A DNA stretch of 64,000 nucleotides from Avena insularis. Lineage: Eukaryota; Streptophyta; Magnoliopsida; Poales; Poaceae. The stretch lies in the NCBI GenBank assembly GCA_023614405.1, contig JAJUPC010000225.1, positions 372,001 to 436,000 of the forward strand. The letters run 5' to 3'. Below are positions 19,853-30,382 of this stretch, in pieces. How positions within the stretch are numbered: the stretch's first letter is position 1; each line of letters begins with the position of its first letter. The notes under the pieces were generated by a model, which was not told the origin of the DNA, searched no databases, and saw only the letters and a list, made by a program, of their open reading frames with translations. Position numbers and translations under genes: made by a program.

Positions 19853-20926
19853 TTACATCTTGTCTTGCTTGGAATCTTGGGGAAACTTCTCTGGGCAAAC
19901 ATCTGCATAGTGTCCTTTGTTTTCACACTTGAAACATGTGACAAGGCTGAGATCCTTCATAGGTTGGTTTATCTTGTGCTTCATCTTTTCTGGACAGTGG
20001 TTTGCATAGTGGCCTAGCTCCTTGCATTTGAAACACATCACTTGGCTGATATCTCTCTTTTCCTTTGATATCATTGCCTCTTGTTTGTTTCTTTGGTTCT
20101 TCTTCTTTTCTGGGCATTCATTGGCATAGTGTCCCATCTCTTTGCAAGTGTAACATTGTTCTTGAGTAATATCCTTCTTGCTAGGGTTGGGGCATTTCTT
20201 CTTTTTCTTGGGTTTCTCCAAAGCTAGGAGTGCTTCTAGTTCATGTTCTTCATATGTTATCTCATAGGTAGGAATGTCTACTGGTTTCTTGGACCTTCTA
20301 TTGCTCCTTGGATAATTCATATGCCTCTTCTTTGGTCCTTTAAATTGGGTCATATTGCATGGAGGTACAAGTGGAGATTTTCCTTTGTCCTCATCCTTCT
20401 GGGTAGAAGTTGTTCCTTCATGAGGGTTTACAAACTGTTGATGCACTCCACCTTGTTTCCTTTGTTGAACTAGGGAATAGATGGGGCATTGGATAGGAAC
20501 ATGATTATTTCCTTCACATAGGAAGCAAGTAACTTGAGATGTGGGGCATTGGCCAACTGGATGTTCCTCTTCACAATTGTGGCATCGATCCCCATGTTCC
20601 TTGGAAGTGTGATCCTTGTCTCCACAAATATTGCAAGCTTTGGTTCCTTCTAAAATAACATCGTTGTCATCCTTGTTGTCATAAACTCCTTTGGAAGAGT
20701 TGTCTCCAATGTTGATCATTTGAGTGGCCATCCCTTTCAACAATTGGGATTGAATTTTCAAAATCCTTTGTATGGCTGGATCTAATCCATTGTTGTTGGC
20801 TAAAATCTGAGTTGTCACTTGGCTCAACTGGGTTTGGTTTGCTAGTAGTTGTTCTCTCATGTGCATCTCTTGGTTGTTGTTGTTGTTGTCATGAACCTTG
20901 ATGTTGGAGTCTCTTGGAGTAGTCAT
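19853..20926 (-). CDS. Multi-zinc-knuckle (nucleocapsid-like) protein of element C
   Basis: The open frame extends from 20998, giving 381 residues. The ATG at 20926 (residue 25) is the likelier start, because the preceding residues resemble leader read-through. Four canonical CX2CX4HX4C knuckles lie at residues 158-171, 282-295, 322-335 and 355-368. A variant knuckle is at 139-151 and a diverged Cys/His cluster at 122-138. The last three canonical knuckles sit in repeated units with the text GHYA. A Lys/Pro-rich linker separates the two groups. Residues 40-100 are Gln/Asn-rich and may form a coiled coil. No capsid domain (YPF- or WW-type gag) is present. In retroelements such knuckles bind the element RNA for packaging; this is known for the family and inferred here. 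Six Cys/His clusters are many for a gag. Confidence 0.8.
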   Translation of the reverse strand: MTTPRDSNIKVHDNNNNNQEMHMREQLLANQTQLSQVTTQILANNNGLDPAIQRILKIQSQLLKGMATQMINIGDNSSKGVYDNKDDNDVILEGTKACNICGDKDHTSKEHGDRCHNCEEEHPVGQCPTSQVTCFLCEGNNHVPIQCPIYSLVQQRKQGGVHQQFVNPHEGTTSTQKDEDKGKSPLVPPCNMTQFKGPKKRHMNYPRSNRRSKKPVDIPTYEITYEEHELEALLALEKPKKKKKCPNPSKKDITQEQCYTCKEMGHYANECPEKKKNQRNKQEAMISKEKRDISQVMCFKCKELGHYANHCPEKMKHKINQPMKDLSLVTCFKCENKGHYADVCPEKFPQDSKQDKM

Positions 20927-21620
20927 CTGTTTGGGTTGGATTGGGATTAGAATAGGCAAAATATCTTCTAAGGAAATAATTCTAATCACACACATCACAA
21001 TTCACTCAAGCAATGTGCAAGCAATCACAAACAACACTCCTTTCAAACACAAGTTTCCAAGCATATTCTTAGGCAACCAAAAATATTTCTGTTACACCAC
21101 ACAAGTTGGTGGGTTTGACTTAAACTAAATATGGTGGTCCAACTATATGGTTCACTTGTGATCTTCCATCCTTCTTGGTTGATTCTTCATGAACAAGATC
21201 TTTGTATCCTTAGAGAATTTCTTGCATCTTGGTCTCAAAACTTCAAGGTGATGATGGTTCCTTTTAAGTTGTATTTCCTTAGTCTTCAAGTCTTGGGCAA
21301 GATTTTTTGTCTCACTTGTAGTCCTTAGTGACATCCAAGGTTGAAGTCCTTGGTGAAAATGTTGAAGATGTTGAAGTCATTAGAGTTGAAGAAGTTGAAG
21401 TCATTAGAGTTGAAGAAGTCCTTTGCACATGATGAAATCTTTGGCCATGGGGTAGGCTTTATCCATCAAGTTGAAATAGAAGAGATGTAGAGTTGAAACC
21501 AAAATGGTTGAGGAAAGAGTTTACAAGATTGTTTGTAAATAAGTTTTGGAACAAATATAACTCCTATTTTTCTAAGGGGTTTTTGTCCAATCCTAGGTTT
21601 ACAAATCCTACAGGCAACAC
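20927..21620 (-). other. Element C leader, no gene
   Basis: About 0.7 kb between primer site and the knuckle protein. It contains a short tandem duplication near 21361-21420 of the text TTGAAGTCATTAGAG and related units. I see no supported coding frame. Confidence 0.6.
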
Positions 21621-21635
21621 AATGCTCTGATACCA
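21621..21635 (-). other. Primer binding site of element C
   Basis: On the minus strand it reads TGGTATCAGAGCATT two bases after the 5' LTR end. This is a 12-nt match to the standard initiator tRNA-Met primer site. Confidence 0.9.
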
Positions 21636-21637
21636 TC

Positions 21638-24600
21638 TGTAAGCTTCCCAACCTTTAATAAGGTAGAGATCCCTGTGTTTACAATGCTAGTCCCGGGATC
21701 AATAGCTAGCATCCACAGTTAAGATGTAATATCAAGAAACAAAGGTCATAATACAACTTTATAACCAGGAATAACATAATTTATTACATCTTACATAGCT
21801 CATTTGACTATTACATTACATTGCAGCAGAATATCTATAAGCATGGGGTCCTTCATCTTCAAAGTGCCATAGGCAAACATGTTGGTTATAGACTTGTAAT
21901 CCTAATCAATCAACTTCACTAATATCAAACAAACCTGCAACATAACAAGTTACAGCCACAAGGGTCAATACATTTGAATTGTATTGGCAAGTGATACTAT
22001 GGTAGTATAGTGGTAACTATCATCTATATGCATTTGGCTAAGTGGAGCTTAGGCTTGCATTGCTCAAAATAGATTTTCCTTATCATTTGAAAACACTAAG
22101 TTTTTGCTTTGACAAAAATCTTTCCTAAGGTATCTCCCAATAAAAATTGGTGATCCTTTAACCCTTGTTCAACCACAAGTCTTAACTTAGAAATTTGGAT
22201 GATGAGATTCTTGATAGCTTCCATGTCTTGATGCACAAATTGTCCTTTGCCAGGGACATGGCTAAGTACTTAGATTTTACACTCTGTAGAGGTGGTGCAC
22301 TTTCCCCACAAGACTTGGTTTCACCAAGACAAGATCTTTCAGAAGCCTTTCCTTAGACCAAATGGACGTGTTCCAACCTATCATCCCACTACCACCAACT
22401 GTCCAAATGGCTAAGTTCTAGCAACCTATGTGATCCAGGCAGAGCCCATAATGCCAAGTGGTTGCACTTGAAGCTTCTCAACATTTGACATCTCAAATCT
22501 CTTTGTTCCTGGGTGGCTTTCCACAAGTGAGATACACAAGGTTCACTAGTCCCCTGGCCTTGTGTAACCACTCAACACAAACCATTCCTTCCATTCCACC
22601 CAGGTGATTCATTCACTTAGTTGTTTTATTAAACAAAACACAAGTCCTCAGACTTAGAAATTTTTCCATAGTGTGAATATACATTCCACCCTTGTTTTCT
22701 ACTAGCTAAGCTAAGCATGATAGTAGTAGGAATCTTAACTTAGGAAATTCTACTAAGGTTTCATCTACTGGGATTTCCCATAGCAAGGTTTATACTTAGC
22801 AAAAATTCCATGCAAGTTTTACTTAGAAAAATCACTAATGCATAGTGAAAGTAATGGGACAAAAGTATGAAGAATCACTTGCCTTTTTAGTAGAGGGTAT
22901 AAGTTCACTCCTTGATCTTTGCAATGTTCACACACTTCAAGTCACTACAATTCAATCAAGCAAACAACATTTCAAACTACCATTCAAGCAATTCATCACA
23001 TAAAATAACAATAACAAAACAATGCATGCAAGCATGCTAAAGGATTGTTTTATTTGGAGAAGTGGTTTCTAAAGGTTCACAAACATTTGAAAACACCTAA
23101 TGGTCATTTTATAAAGTGGCAAAAGTCATTTGCAAGGGATTTCCCTTCCTAAACCATTTTCAAAACAAAGTATCATTTTATGTGGTGTAGAAATGTTTTT
23201 ACTAAGGCATTAATCTATAGGGTTCACCAAATATGTTTTCAAACCACAAAACTTGGTGTTTGGGGTCAGAGAGTTTAAAACAAAACATTTCCCAAAGGTT
23301 TTCTTCCAAAACCATTTTTAATAAATAAACCATATTTTTATTTGACTAGAATTGGTTTTAAATCCAAGATTCATTCTTTTGTTTCTCCAAATACATTTTT
23401 GAAACCTCAAAGTGATTCCTATGGTCAGTAGGTTCAAAACACACCATTTGCCAAAGATTTATCCTAAAAAATCATTTTAGAACAATTTTATAACCTAAAC
23501 AAGCATACAAATGTTTCTGCAAAAACAAACAATTTAACAGAAACTTTTTACTAAACAAATGGCATGGTTGGCTAGGGCTTGTTCCACTGAATCCATTGAT
23601 ATAAAATTTGCAAAATTTGGACGTGTGGTTTGAAAGTTATGGATTTTACAAAATCACATTCTAATCAGATTCAAAATTCTGTTTAAACCAACTAGTGCCA
23701 CGCCGCGTTTCCCTATTCGTCGGTACCGCTTCGGCCGGATCACGCTCTCTGGTGCGTTGGATCAAGTCAGATCGAGCGGCACAGGTTGCGTACCTCTTCG
23801 GAGTTAAGTGATCTAATCGCATCCATTGGATCGTTATCTAACGGCCATCGTCACCCTGACCAAGTTCTGGCGGCGCTCGACGGCTGCGCGCGGCGGCGAC
23901 GGTCAGACGACGGCGAAACTGACGATTTAGGAAGCGAGGGAGGAAGGGAGTATGCTCACCGTGTTCGCAGTAGTGTGGGGAAGCTCAACGTGTTTTTGGT
24001 TCGACGAGGGGCGCACAGGGTAGTCCTGAATCGCTCGCCGGAGTTGTACTTCTCCTCGGGTGCGGTCAGACGTCGATGGGAGCGAGGCTACGGGTCCTGC
24101 GCGAGTGGATGGCGAGCACCTGGATGTTCACAAGGCACAGGCGAACAAAATGGTATGAGGCTCTGGTCGAGGCGCGCACGGGTTCAGGCGATGAGGCTCA
24201 CCGGAGTTGCTTGCAGACGGCGGTGCTGTTAGTTGATGTCGTTGCCGGCGCTGTGAGGCACTCGCGAGCGAGCTGTGGATGCAGAGAGGTGCGCCAGGGC
24301 TTGGGAAATATGTGAGTGTGGTCGAGGAGGCGAGGAGCGGTGAATACTGGCCGGAATCGTCGTCGGAGCGTCGTCGGACAGAGGGTGGTGTGGAGAGGAA
24401 TTGGGCGGCCTGGGGGCACGCTAAGGTGGGGTGACAGAGGGGAAATGGAGAGGAGGCAGAGACGATTAAATGGGCTTGATCACAGCGAGGAATAAACGCA
24501 GCGTTACGACGAATTTAATCGGAGGAATCAACGGCAGGAGCGGGGAAGAACTGGTCGCGGGTTGACGATGAGCGAGGTGAGTGGGGTCCGCTTAGCGTGA

Positions 24601-25459
24601 GAGAGAGAGGAACGAGGGTCCACCGGTCATCCGAGTGGGTGAGTTCCGAGTGAGAAAAGAACGGTTCATTGGGAGAGAGGTGGGTCTGGGCTTGGTCTGA
24701 TCTTTTTTTTTGTTCTAAATTTTTTTCCTTTTTCCAATTCAATTTCTGTTTTGAAATTCAAATCACAAATCAAACAACCAAATCAAATATACTTCCACTA
24801 AACTTTATAATGAGTTTAGCTCTGTTTAACAACACAAATCAAAGTCCAAAACGAAATAATTTTATTCTTTTTAGGACCCATTAATAATTAAATAAATGGA
24901 CCTTAGTTATTAAATCAAATAGAATTTGCTTTAATAAAATCTTTATCTTTTTGAAATCTACAATAGTACCAAACCATTCAGTAGGTTTTATTTGAAAATA
25001 ATAAACACTTGGAAAACTTATTTAAAATAATTTAATAAGTTTTAATGTTTATTTAAAATGGGAAAGCCTTTACTTTAATAAATTTGGTTTATTAATAAAC
25101 ACTCATTATTTGATTTAAATAAACCTTTACTCTTTTAATCAAAGCAAAACATTTTATTTCAAAAGCTTGGCCAAGGTTTAATTTGGCTTTATAAAAATAG
25201 TCTTTATTTAAATTCTACCCTTTTCATTTGAAAACCAAATCTTTTTATTAAAAGATCCAAAAAATAGAATTCCAAATATTTTTAACTTTATTGTTTATTT
25301 ATCTTTTTAAATCCCTTTAGGATTTTATTTGATCCAAATAGGTTTTGAAAGTTTCCAATTGGATTCAAAAAGTTTCTTCTCACCCTGAAAATCAACAAAG
25401 TTTTATTTTATTCATTTATTTTTCACATTACAAGATTTGGAAAATCTTGGGATGTGACA
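21638..25459 (-). repeat. Element C 5' LTR
   Basis: 3822 bp. The GC-rich island is at about 23695-24690. Small indels distinguish it from the other copy, mostly in the island (for example a run of deletions near 24560-24690). Confidence 0.95.
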
Positions 25460-25464
25460 GCCAT

Positions 25465-26340
25465 TAAGAGCATGTATTGTCATGAGAGCTTTCAAGTATC
25501 TCATCTTGTCATTGCAACAAACATAAGGACCATTTGCTCTTTCATATGGTTTGTTTGCGAACATGTTGTTTTTGCTTCCTCTTGGGATACTCATATTCCC
25601 ATGATATTTGATTTTGATGATTTGTGTGTGACATCCAACATGTCGAACAATTTCTCTTTCCCATGGTTGGTTTGCACACATAATGATGTTGTTTTGGACA
25701 TTCTTCATTGTGTGTTTTTGTAGAATTCTCCAATTCTCGCATCAAGGATGTTGATCAAAATTCTAGTCAAGTGCCTTGAGTGCCACACTAAGATATTATA
25801 TGGAGTTTTCGAGTTCCCACATTTGGATGATGTTCAAACGATTTCCATGCACTTTGACCATGCATATGCATTACATTTGATATCCTTGAGTTGTGCTAAT
25901 AGTGTTGTGAACAAGAATGGAAATGCCACAAATGACATGCTCCTCTATCACGCATGGAAAAATATTTGGCTTGGTCTTTGTTGTGTGAAGGTACAAATGC
26001 TTACCCGTTAACCTTTATAGACCATGTGTTGACAAGAAAAAAACGAAGAGAGTTAACTATGGCTACCCTTCATCGAACCATCTCTATACGCTAAGGTGAC
26101 TTCCTTCTACTTGAGGACTCATGTTATAATCTTCATGAATCGGCTATGCTTTAAGTGTTGCTTCGCTTTTGTTGTGAGCTTTGTAGGCTACATGGAAGGT
26201 GAAGGAACATCGAAGTGTTGTCAAGTCAATCTTCCCGAGGATGACCATATGGTGAACCCCAGGATCAAGAAGGTCTCTCAACCTCTTCTACTTTGTGATG
26301 AGCATGTAGAGTCGAGGACGACTCTTTTTGAAGGGGGAGC
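25465..26340 (+). pseudogene. A3 ORF2, 3' part
   Basis: Continues ORF2 after element C from the second Cys-x-x-His unit through the C-terminal tail. A stop (TAG) near 25721, stops after about 26010 and frame changes split it into short frames (25454-25723, 25748-26011, 26096-26340). The tail is again readable up to the polypurine tract, as in A1. Confidence 0.8.
26330..26340 (+). other. Polypurine tract of A3
   Basis: GAAGGGGGAGC directly before the LTR start TGATGCAGCCC. Confidence 0.85.
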
Positions 26341-27294
26341 TGATGCAGCCCGACCTATGGTCGTTCCCACATCATGGTCTCCAACTTATGCCAAGTCGTC
26401 ATGGACTCCAAAGGTGAATCCTATCCTCTTTGAGATATCCCTTCCTACCCTATTGAATGGTATACTACTTCATTCTTCATCATATGACTATGATAGGGTC
26501 ACACCGACGAGTACGGAGATGAGGGAGGAAGCCCGAGAACTCACGCCCGACAAGACGGAGGCTTGGAAGAGGAGACGGAAGAAGCTCCGGTTGGAATCGG
26601 CGATACGACCGGTGAACTGGAACCACCGCCGGAATCTCCATGACAAATTTTAAACCGAAAGGCCCATTGAATCCCTGCCAGACCGGTCGATCGGAAACGC
26701 CGCCGGAAATGCTTACACAGAGCCTATTCGGCGACCAACCGGAATATCACGGACGACCGGAAATCCTGGCACCAAATCCGGCGCCGCCGGACCCACCGCA
26801 TGAATCCCCTGCCTGTGTGCGGATCTGGATTTGATGCCCTGGAATATTCCCTTTACTTACCCCTTTGCCTAGTTTATTCCCAAACTTCCCACTTGTTTAG
26901 TGTATGGCCTATAAATAGAGCCCCCACCCATCATGTATCCCTTAGGCATAGGTGATAGACTAAAGACAACCCCCTTGTGTGAAATCTCTAGTTTTGCCTC
27001 ATCCCCTTTACCAAGGCGACCGACAATCGTCAGAAACCTCGATTGGACTTTGCATCACGCATCCATCGTTGAACAAGGCCTTGGAGTTCGGTGTCTCGTC
27101 TCCAAGTTGTCAAGACCCTCCCCAAGGTGGTCTTCCCTCTCCGATGTGGATTTGAGGGAGCACGTTGACCGATCTTTCCTTGCGAGGATTCTATTGGACC
27201 GGTGGCCGCCGTTTGGGAGCAATCGGCCTTGTATCGTGTGAGTTTTGCGTGTGTTCATCGTGTTCTTCGCGAGGTGTGTGTTCGCTTATGCTAC
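26341..27294 (+). repeat. A3 3' LTR, truncated by G1
   Basis: Starts TGATGCAGCCCGACC, with a TATA box at 26910-26918, and is cut at 27294 in the sequence GTTCGCTTATGCTAC. Its module at 26583-26790 is rich in CCGGAA-type half-sites, unlike the TACTA-type module in the 5' LTR of the same element. Confidence 0.88.
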
Positions 27295-27535
27295 TGATGC
27301 AGCCCGTCCTACGGACGCACCTCCATCTGCAACACCTAGCCCTCCCAGTGGACAAATGACTCGCGCCCGAGCTAAGCTCCTCCAAGCCAAGGTTAACTCG
27401 CTCCTTTCCTTGTGTGACTTCGACACACCCTTGGATTGCTTGCTACTACATACGCATACACTGTGCATCATCAGGTACGAAGAGAAGGACCCAAGGGACG
27501 GAGGAACCGAGCGAAGCAACCGCTGCCGACGCCGG

Positions 27536-27780
27536 GCATTACCGGATAAAGCGGCCGGTACTACCGCAAGTACTACCGGTACCCAACCATTGACGCCCGA
27601 GGAACCCTCCACGCCCAGACGCCGGTACTACGAGCTGGAACCGCACTACCGAGGCGGTACCGCTCCTCACTACCGCCACATAAAGTGCGAAGCTCAGGAC
27701 CGCCGCTGGCCATGCGCCGGAGCGGGTACTACCGGGTGCGACCACTACTGTCAGCCCTCGACGGTACTACCGGGTCCTGA
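27536..27780. repeat. CCGG-TACTA-CCGG array (G1 LTR)
   Basis: Several exact or near copies of CCGGTACTACCGG and its half-sites lie about 90-340 bp before the TATA box. Confidence 0.8.
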
Positions 27781-27871
27781 CCGAACCAGATCGTGATCAG
27801 TTCCGGCCCTACTGCACCTTCCTATATTTTACCTTTTCGTTCCGAAACTACCTCTGTTTATGTGGCTGGCC

Positions 27872-27880
27872 TATATATAG
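27872..27880 (+). promoter_or_regulatory. TATA box of G1 LTR
   Basis: TATATATAG followed by CCCCCACCC, in the same context (after GGCTGGCC) as the family-A TATA boxes. Confidence 0.75.
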
Positions 27881-28332
27881 CCCCCACCCTCTATTGTAAA
27901 CCCTAGACTTGGATAATAATAGATTGCGGACACCCCTTTGAGGATCTTTCATCTATTGGTCTCATGCTCCTACCAAGGGGCACCCTATTATCCACAACCT
28001 CTTGGATCTTGCCTAGTGCGTTCAAGTTGTACAAGGCCTTGGGTTCTCGGTTTCTCGCCCCCAAGTCGTCAAGATCTCACCAAGCACCTCGTCCCCCGTT
28101 GTTGGTCATGGAGAGAGAGCTTCGCCCAACACCGATCCTAGAGATTATGTTGGACCGGTTGCCACCGGCGTGAGTTATCGGCGTGTATCGTGATTTGTGT
28201 GCGTGAGTTCATCGGGATCTTAGTGTGCGTGTGTTCGTGGATTTCGTCCCCTCTTCCCCTCCACCGCTTTTCCCTCGATCCCCGTGGAGATTCATGAAAG
28301 ATCGGGCCTCCCCAAGGGGTTACCCCATAACA

Positions 28333-29612
28333 TATTGGTATCAAGAGCACGGTTGATCACGAATTTCCCCCCAATTTTTCTTCTATCCCCTTAAAATCGA
28401 AAATCCCACCAAAAAGAGCCCCAATTTGCCTTTGGATCGATCTTTGGATTTGGTGAGTTTTTCGTGGTTTTGGTCCATAGATCTGTTGCTTTTGGAGTCG
28501 ATCTATAGCCTTTTTATGTTCCTAGCCCAGCCTTTCGGTCAGATTACCATGAATTTGAGGATTTTTGTCAAGTTGATCTCGTTCCAGTCCCGCGTCTGGC
28601 GGTACTACCGGTCGTCTGGCGGTACTACATAAATCACCGTACTATCGGCGCTAAGCGGTACTACCGCTCGCCGGTACTACCGGTCGTTCCTAGCGGTACT
28701 ACCGCCCGCCTCTGACCGTGTTTCTTTTCTCCTTTGACACCTCAACTTCGTTTGCTGACTTTTCCACTTCACTTGTTCGTGTTTCGCGTGTTTGTCGCCA
28801 TTTTAACAACAGCTTCCGCATCAAATTCACCACGCGCTCAACGACACTGCGACACTCGAACATCATCCCCACCAACGGTTGCAAGTCGTCAACAATACCA
28901 AAGGTATAACTTGCGCCACTTTGACAGCCCCATATCTTCCTTTGTGTGTATCTATCCTATGAGAGCAACTCATTTTGTGTTTGTCTAAGCATTGTGCACT
29001 TGCCTTTGGAAAGTGAGAGTGTGAGGCCAAATACAAAAGTTGACATAGTAGCATAAAAAGGGAGAAAAAGAATCAAAAAAATAAGGAAAAAATAGAAAGA
29101 TACATAGTCTCCCAATACAAAGAGAATACCAAGCTTATAAGCCAAAAGAGAGAGGAAAGAGCGCACCAAGGCAAGTGCACAAATCTGTTGCTTATCCTCT
29201 TTTAGCAAACGAGTTGTGGTCTCTCCTTGAGTTGGCACGACAACCGAGCGTAGTCTTCGTTAGGACCTTTTGTGCTCATTTTCATAGTCGTGCTAACCCC
29301 GTTTTTCTCCACGTGTGCGTTTTTCCATGTTTTGGTAGATCGTATCCTTTTGCTTTTGATCTTTGGTTCTTTACCACTTAGAACAATAACCTTTTGCTTG
29401 GATCGTTTCGTTTGGTTTTCCACAATCCTAACCTTCCACCAAAAGCTTTTGAGAGTTGTAGCATAGTTGTGTGTGAGTTTCTTTACCATTTCACTTTGCA
29501 CGTTGTTCGCTCCTTTGTGTGGCAATTGGTTTGATATAATCTCCAAGGTGAGGTAAAAGGCTAACTCTACGCACCCTTATTCTCCATATACAACCCTTGT
29601 CGGCTTTGCATC
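28333..29612 (+). other. G1 leader
   Basis: The primer site TTGGTATCAAGAGC is at 28335-28348. An array of TACTA-type palindromes is at 28597-28712 and an A/G-rich tract at about 29045-29100. It ends at the gag ATG. No supported gene. Confidence 0.8.
28597..28712. repeat. CCGG-TACTA-CCGG array in the G1 leader
   Basis: One exact and four or five near copies (GCGGTACTACCG type) lie 262-377 nt after the primer site. They are the same type as in the G1 LTR. Confidence 0.85.
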
Positions 29613-30382
29613 ATGGACAGGAATGGCGAGCCGTCTCAATCACCACCACCTCCGGAGGACGACACACAATACATGACAAGATGGGACCATTGGAAGGTCC
29701 GAGGAGAATTCAACTACCGTTGTGACGCTCTTGAGCGGCGCCAAGATGAACAATTTAGCAAAGCCCGCGTAGAGTTCAAGAACATCGACAACCGCTTCGA
29801 AGAAGTCCGAGGCCAAATGCATGCCATGCAACACAACCTCGGTCATCAAAATGAAGCTCTTGGTCGCGCCCTCGCCTCAACGTATGAGAAGCTTCAACGC
29901 CTCATTGATGGGCTAGCAAGGCCACGCTCGCGCGATTCAAGCTCACCTCGGCACTCCTCAAGTGAATCAAGTGCACCTCGCCGTCACGCTTCAAGGCACC
30001 GGGATGGACCCGTCCTTCAATCCATGAGCTCTTCTCAAGCGGTACCATCTCCGCGACACGCTGCAACGTCAAGCTATGATGGTGACCTCTCCGCAAGACC
30101 TCCAAGACGTGAAGCGAACCGGCCACAACCAAGGGCACTTGTGATTCAACAAGAACAACCTCACATGGACCACCAAGCCCATCGCCGTCGACATGTTCTT
30201 TCAACAACAAGTGAAGCATCCGAAGAGGACGAACAAGATCACCATCGACGTGAAGCACTCGAAGATCCACCAAGGCGTCATCATCGACATGATCGTCAAC
30301 GTCGGCAACATGATCATCATGACGAGCCTCCTCCACATCAAGAAGAAGGAGAGCAGCCCATTGCGCATGCGGCTCGCCGTCC
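29613..30382 (+). pseudogene. G1 gag, N-terminal part, truncated
   Basis: An open frame from the ATG at 29613 gives 257 codons before the family-B LTR begins; a spurious extension runs to 30425. Residues 1-90 have the character of a gypsy gag N-terminus with a likely coiled coil (about residues 40-95). Residues 100-250 are Ser/Arg/His-rich and end in a run of His and acidic residues. The capsid core and zinc knuckle are missing because of the truncation. The same protein text, decayed, is read on the minus strand in G2 (40640-41528), confirming the family. The start is supported by the G1/G2 alignment. Confidence 0.8.

Larger units (their letters stand above)
15896..25459 (-). mobile_element. 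Complete family-C LTR element with 3.8-kb LTRs and a knuckle-only protein
   Basis: A 9564-bp insertion has TG...CA ends and a perfect GCCAT duplication. The LTRs are very long (3846 and 3822 bp) and the internal region short (about 1.9 kb). Primer site and polypurine tract are clear. The only long internal frame is a zinc-knuckle protein; capsid, protease, reverse transcriptase, RNase H and integrase are absent, so it is non-autonomous. The LTR start TGTCACATCCC and the 3' internal end resemble large grass gypsy elements and, in general layout, element D here. Confidence 0.93.
9897..27294 (+). mobile_element. Family-A element A3, interrupted and 3'-truncated
   Basis: The 5' LTR (9897-11008), primer site, leader, ORF1 and ORF2 remnants, polypurine tract and partial 3' LTR (26341-27294) are present. 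Three later insertions disturb it: a family-B solo LTR in the leader, element C in ORF2, and G1 in the 3' LTR. The left flank pentamer is AATCG (9892-9896); the right flank is lost, so its target duplication cannot be tested. The 5' and 3' LTRs carry different CCGG modules. Confidence 0.85.
27295..28332 (+). repeat. G1 5' LTR
   Basis: TGATGCAGCCCGTCC ... CCCCATAACA, 1038 bp. Homologous in reverse orientation to 42848-43921 and, in its ends and TATA-downstream part, to the family-A LTRs. Confidence 0.88.
27295..30382 (+). mobile_element. Gypsy element G1, 5' part only
   Basis: The 5' LTR, primer site, leader and the first 257 codons of gag are present. The element is cut at 30383 by the edge of the family-B element. 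The left flank pentamer is GCTAC (27290-27294). The rest of G1 and its 3' LTR are not found in the window. Confidence 0.85.

Noticed and set aside
21623..21635. Possible tRNA gene because of the initiator-tRNA-like text
   Set aside because: Only the 3' ~15 nt complement is present next to an LTR, as expected of a primer binding site; no cloverleaf.
27245..27796. 183-codon frame across the A3/G1 junction
   Set aside because: It crosses an insertion boundary and reads through the G1 palindrome array, so it cannot be an ancestral gene.
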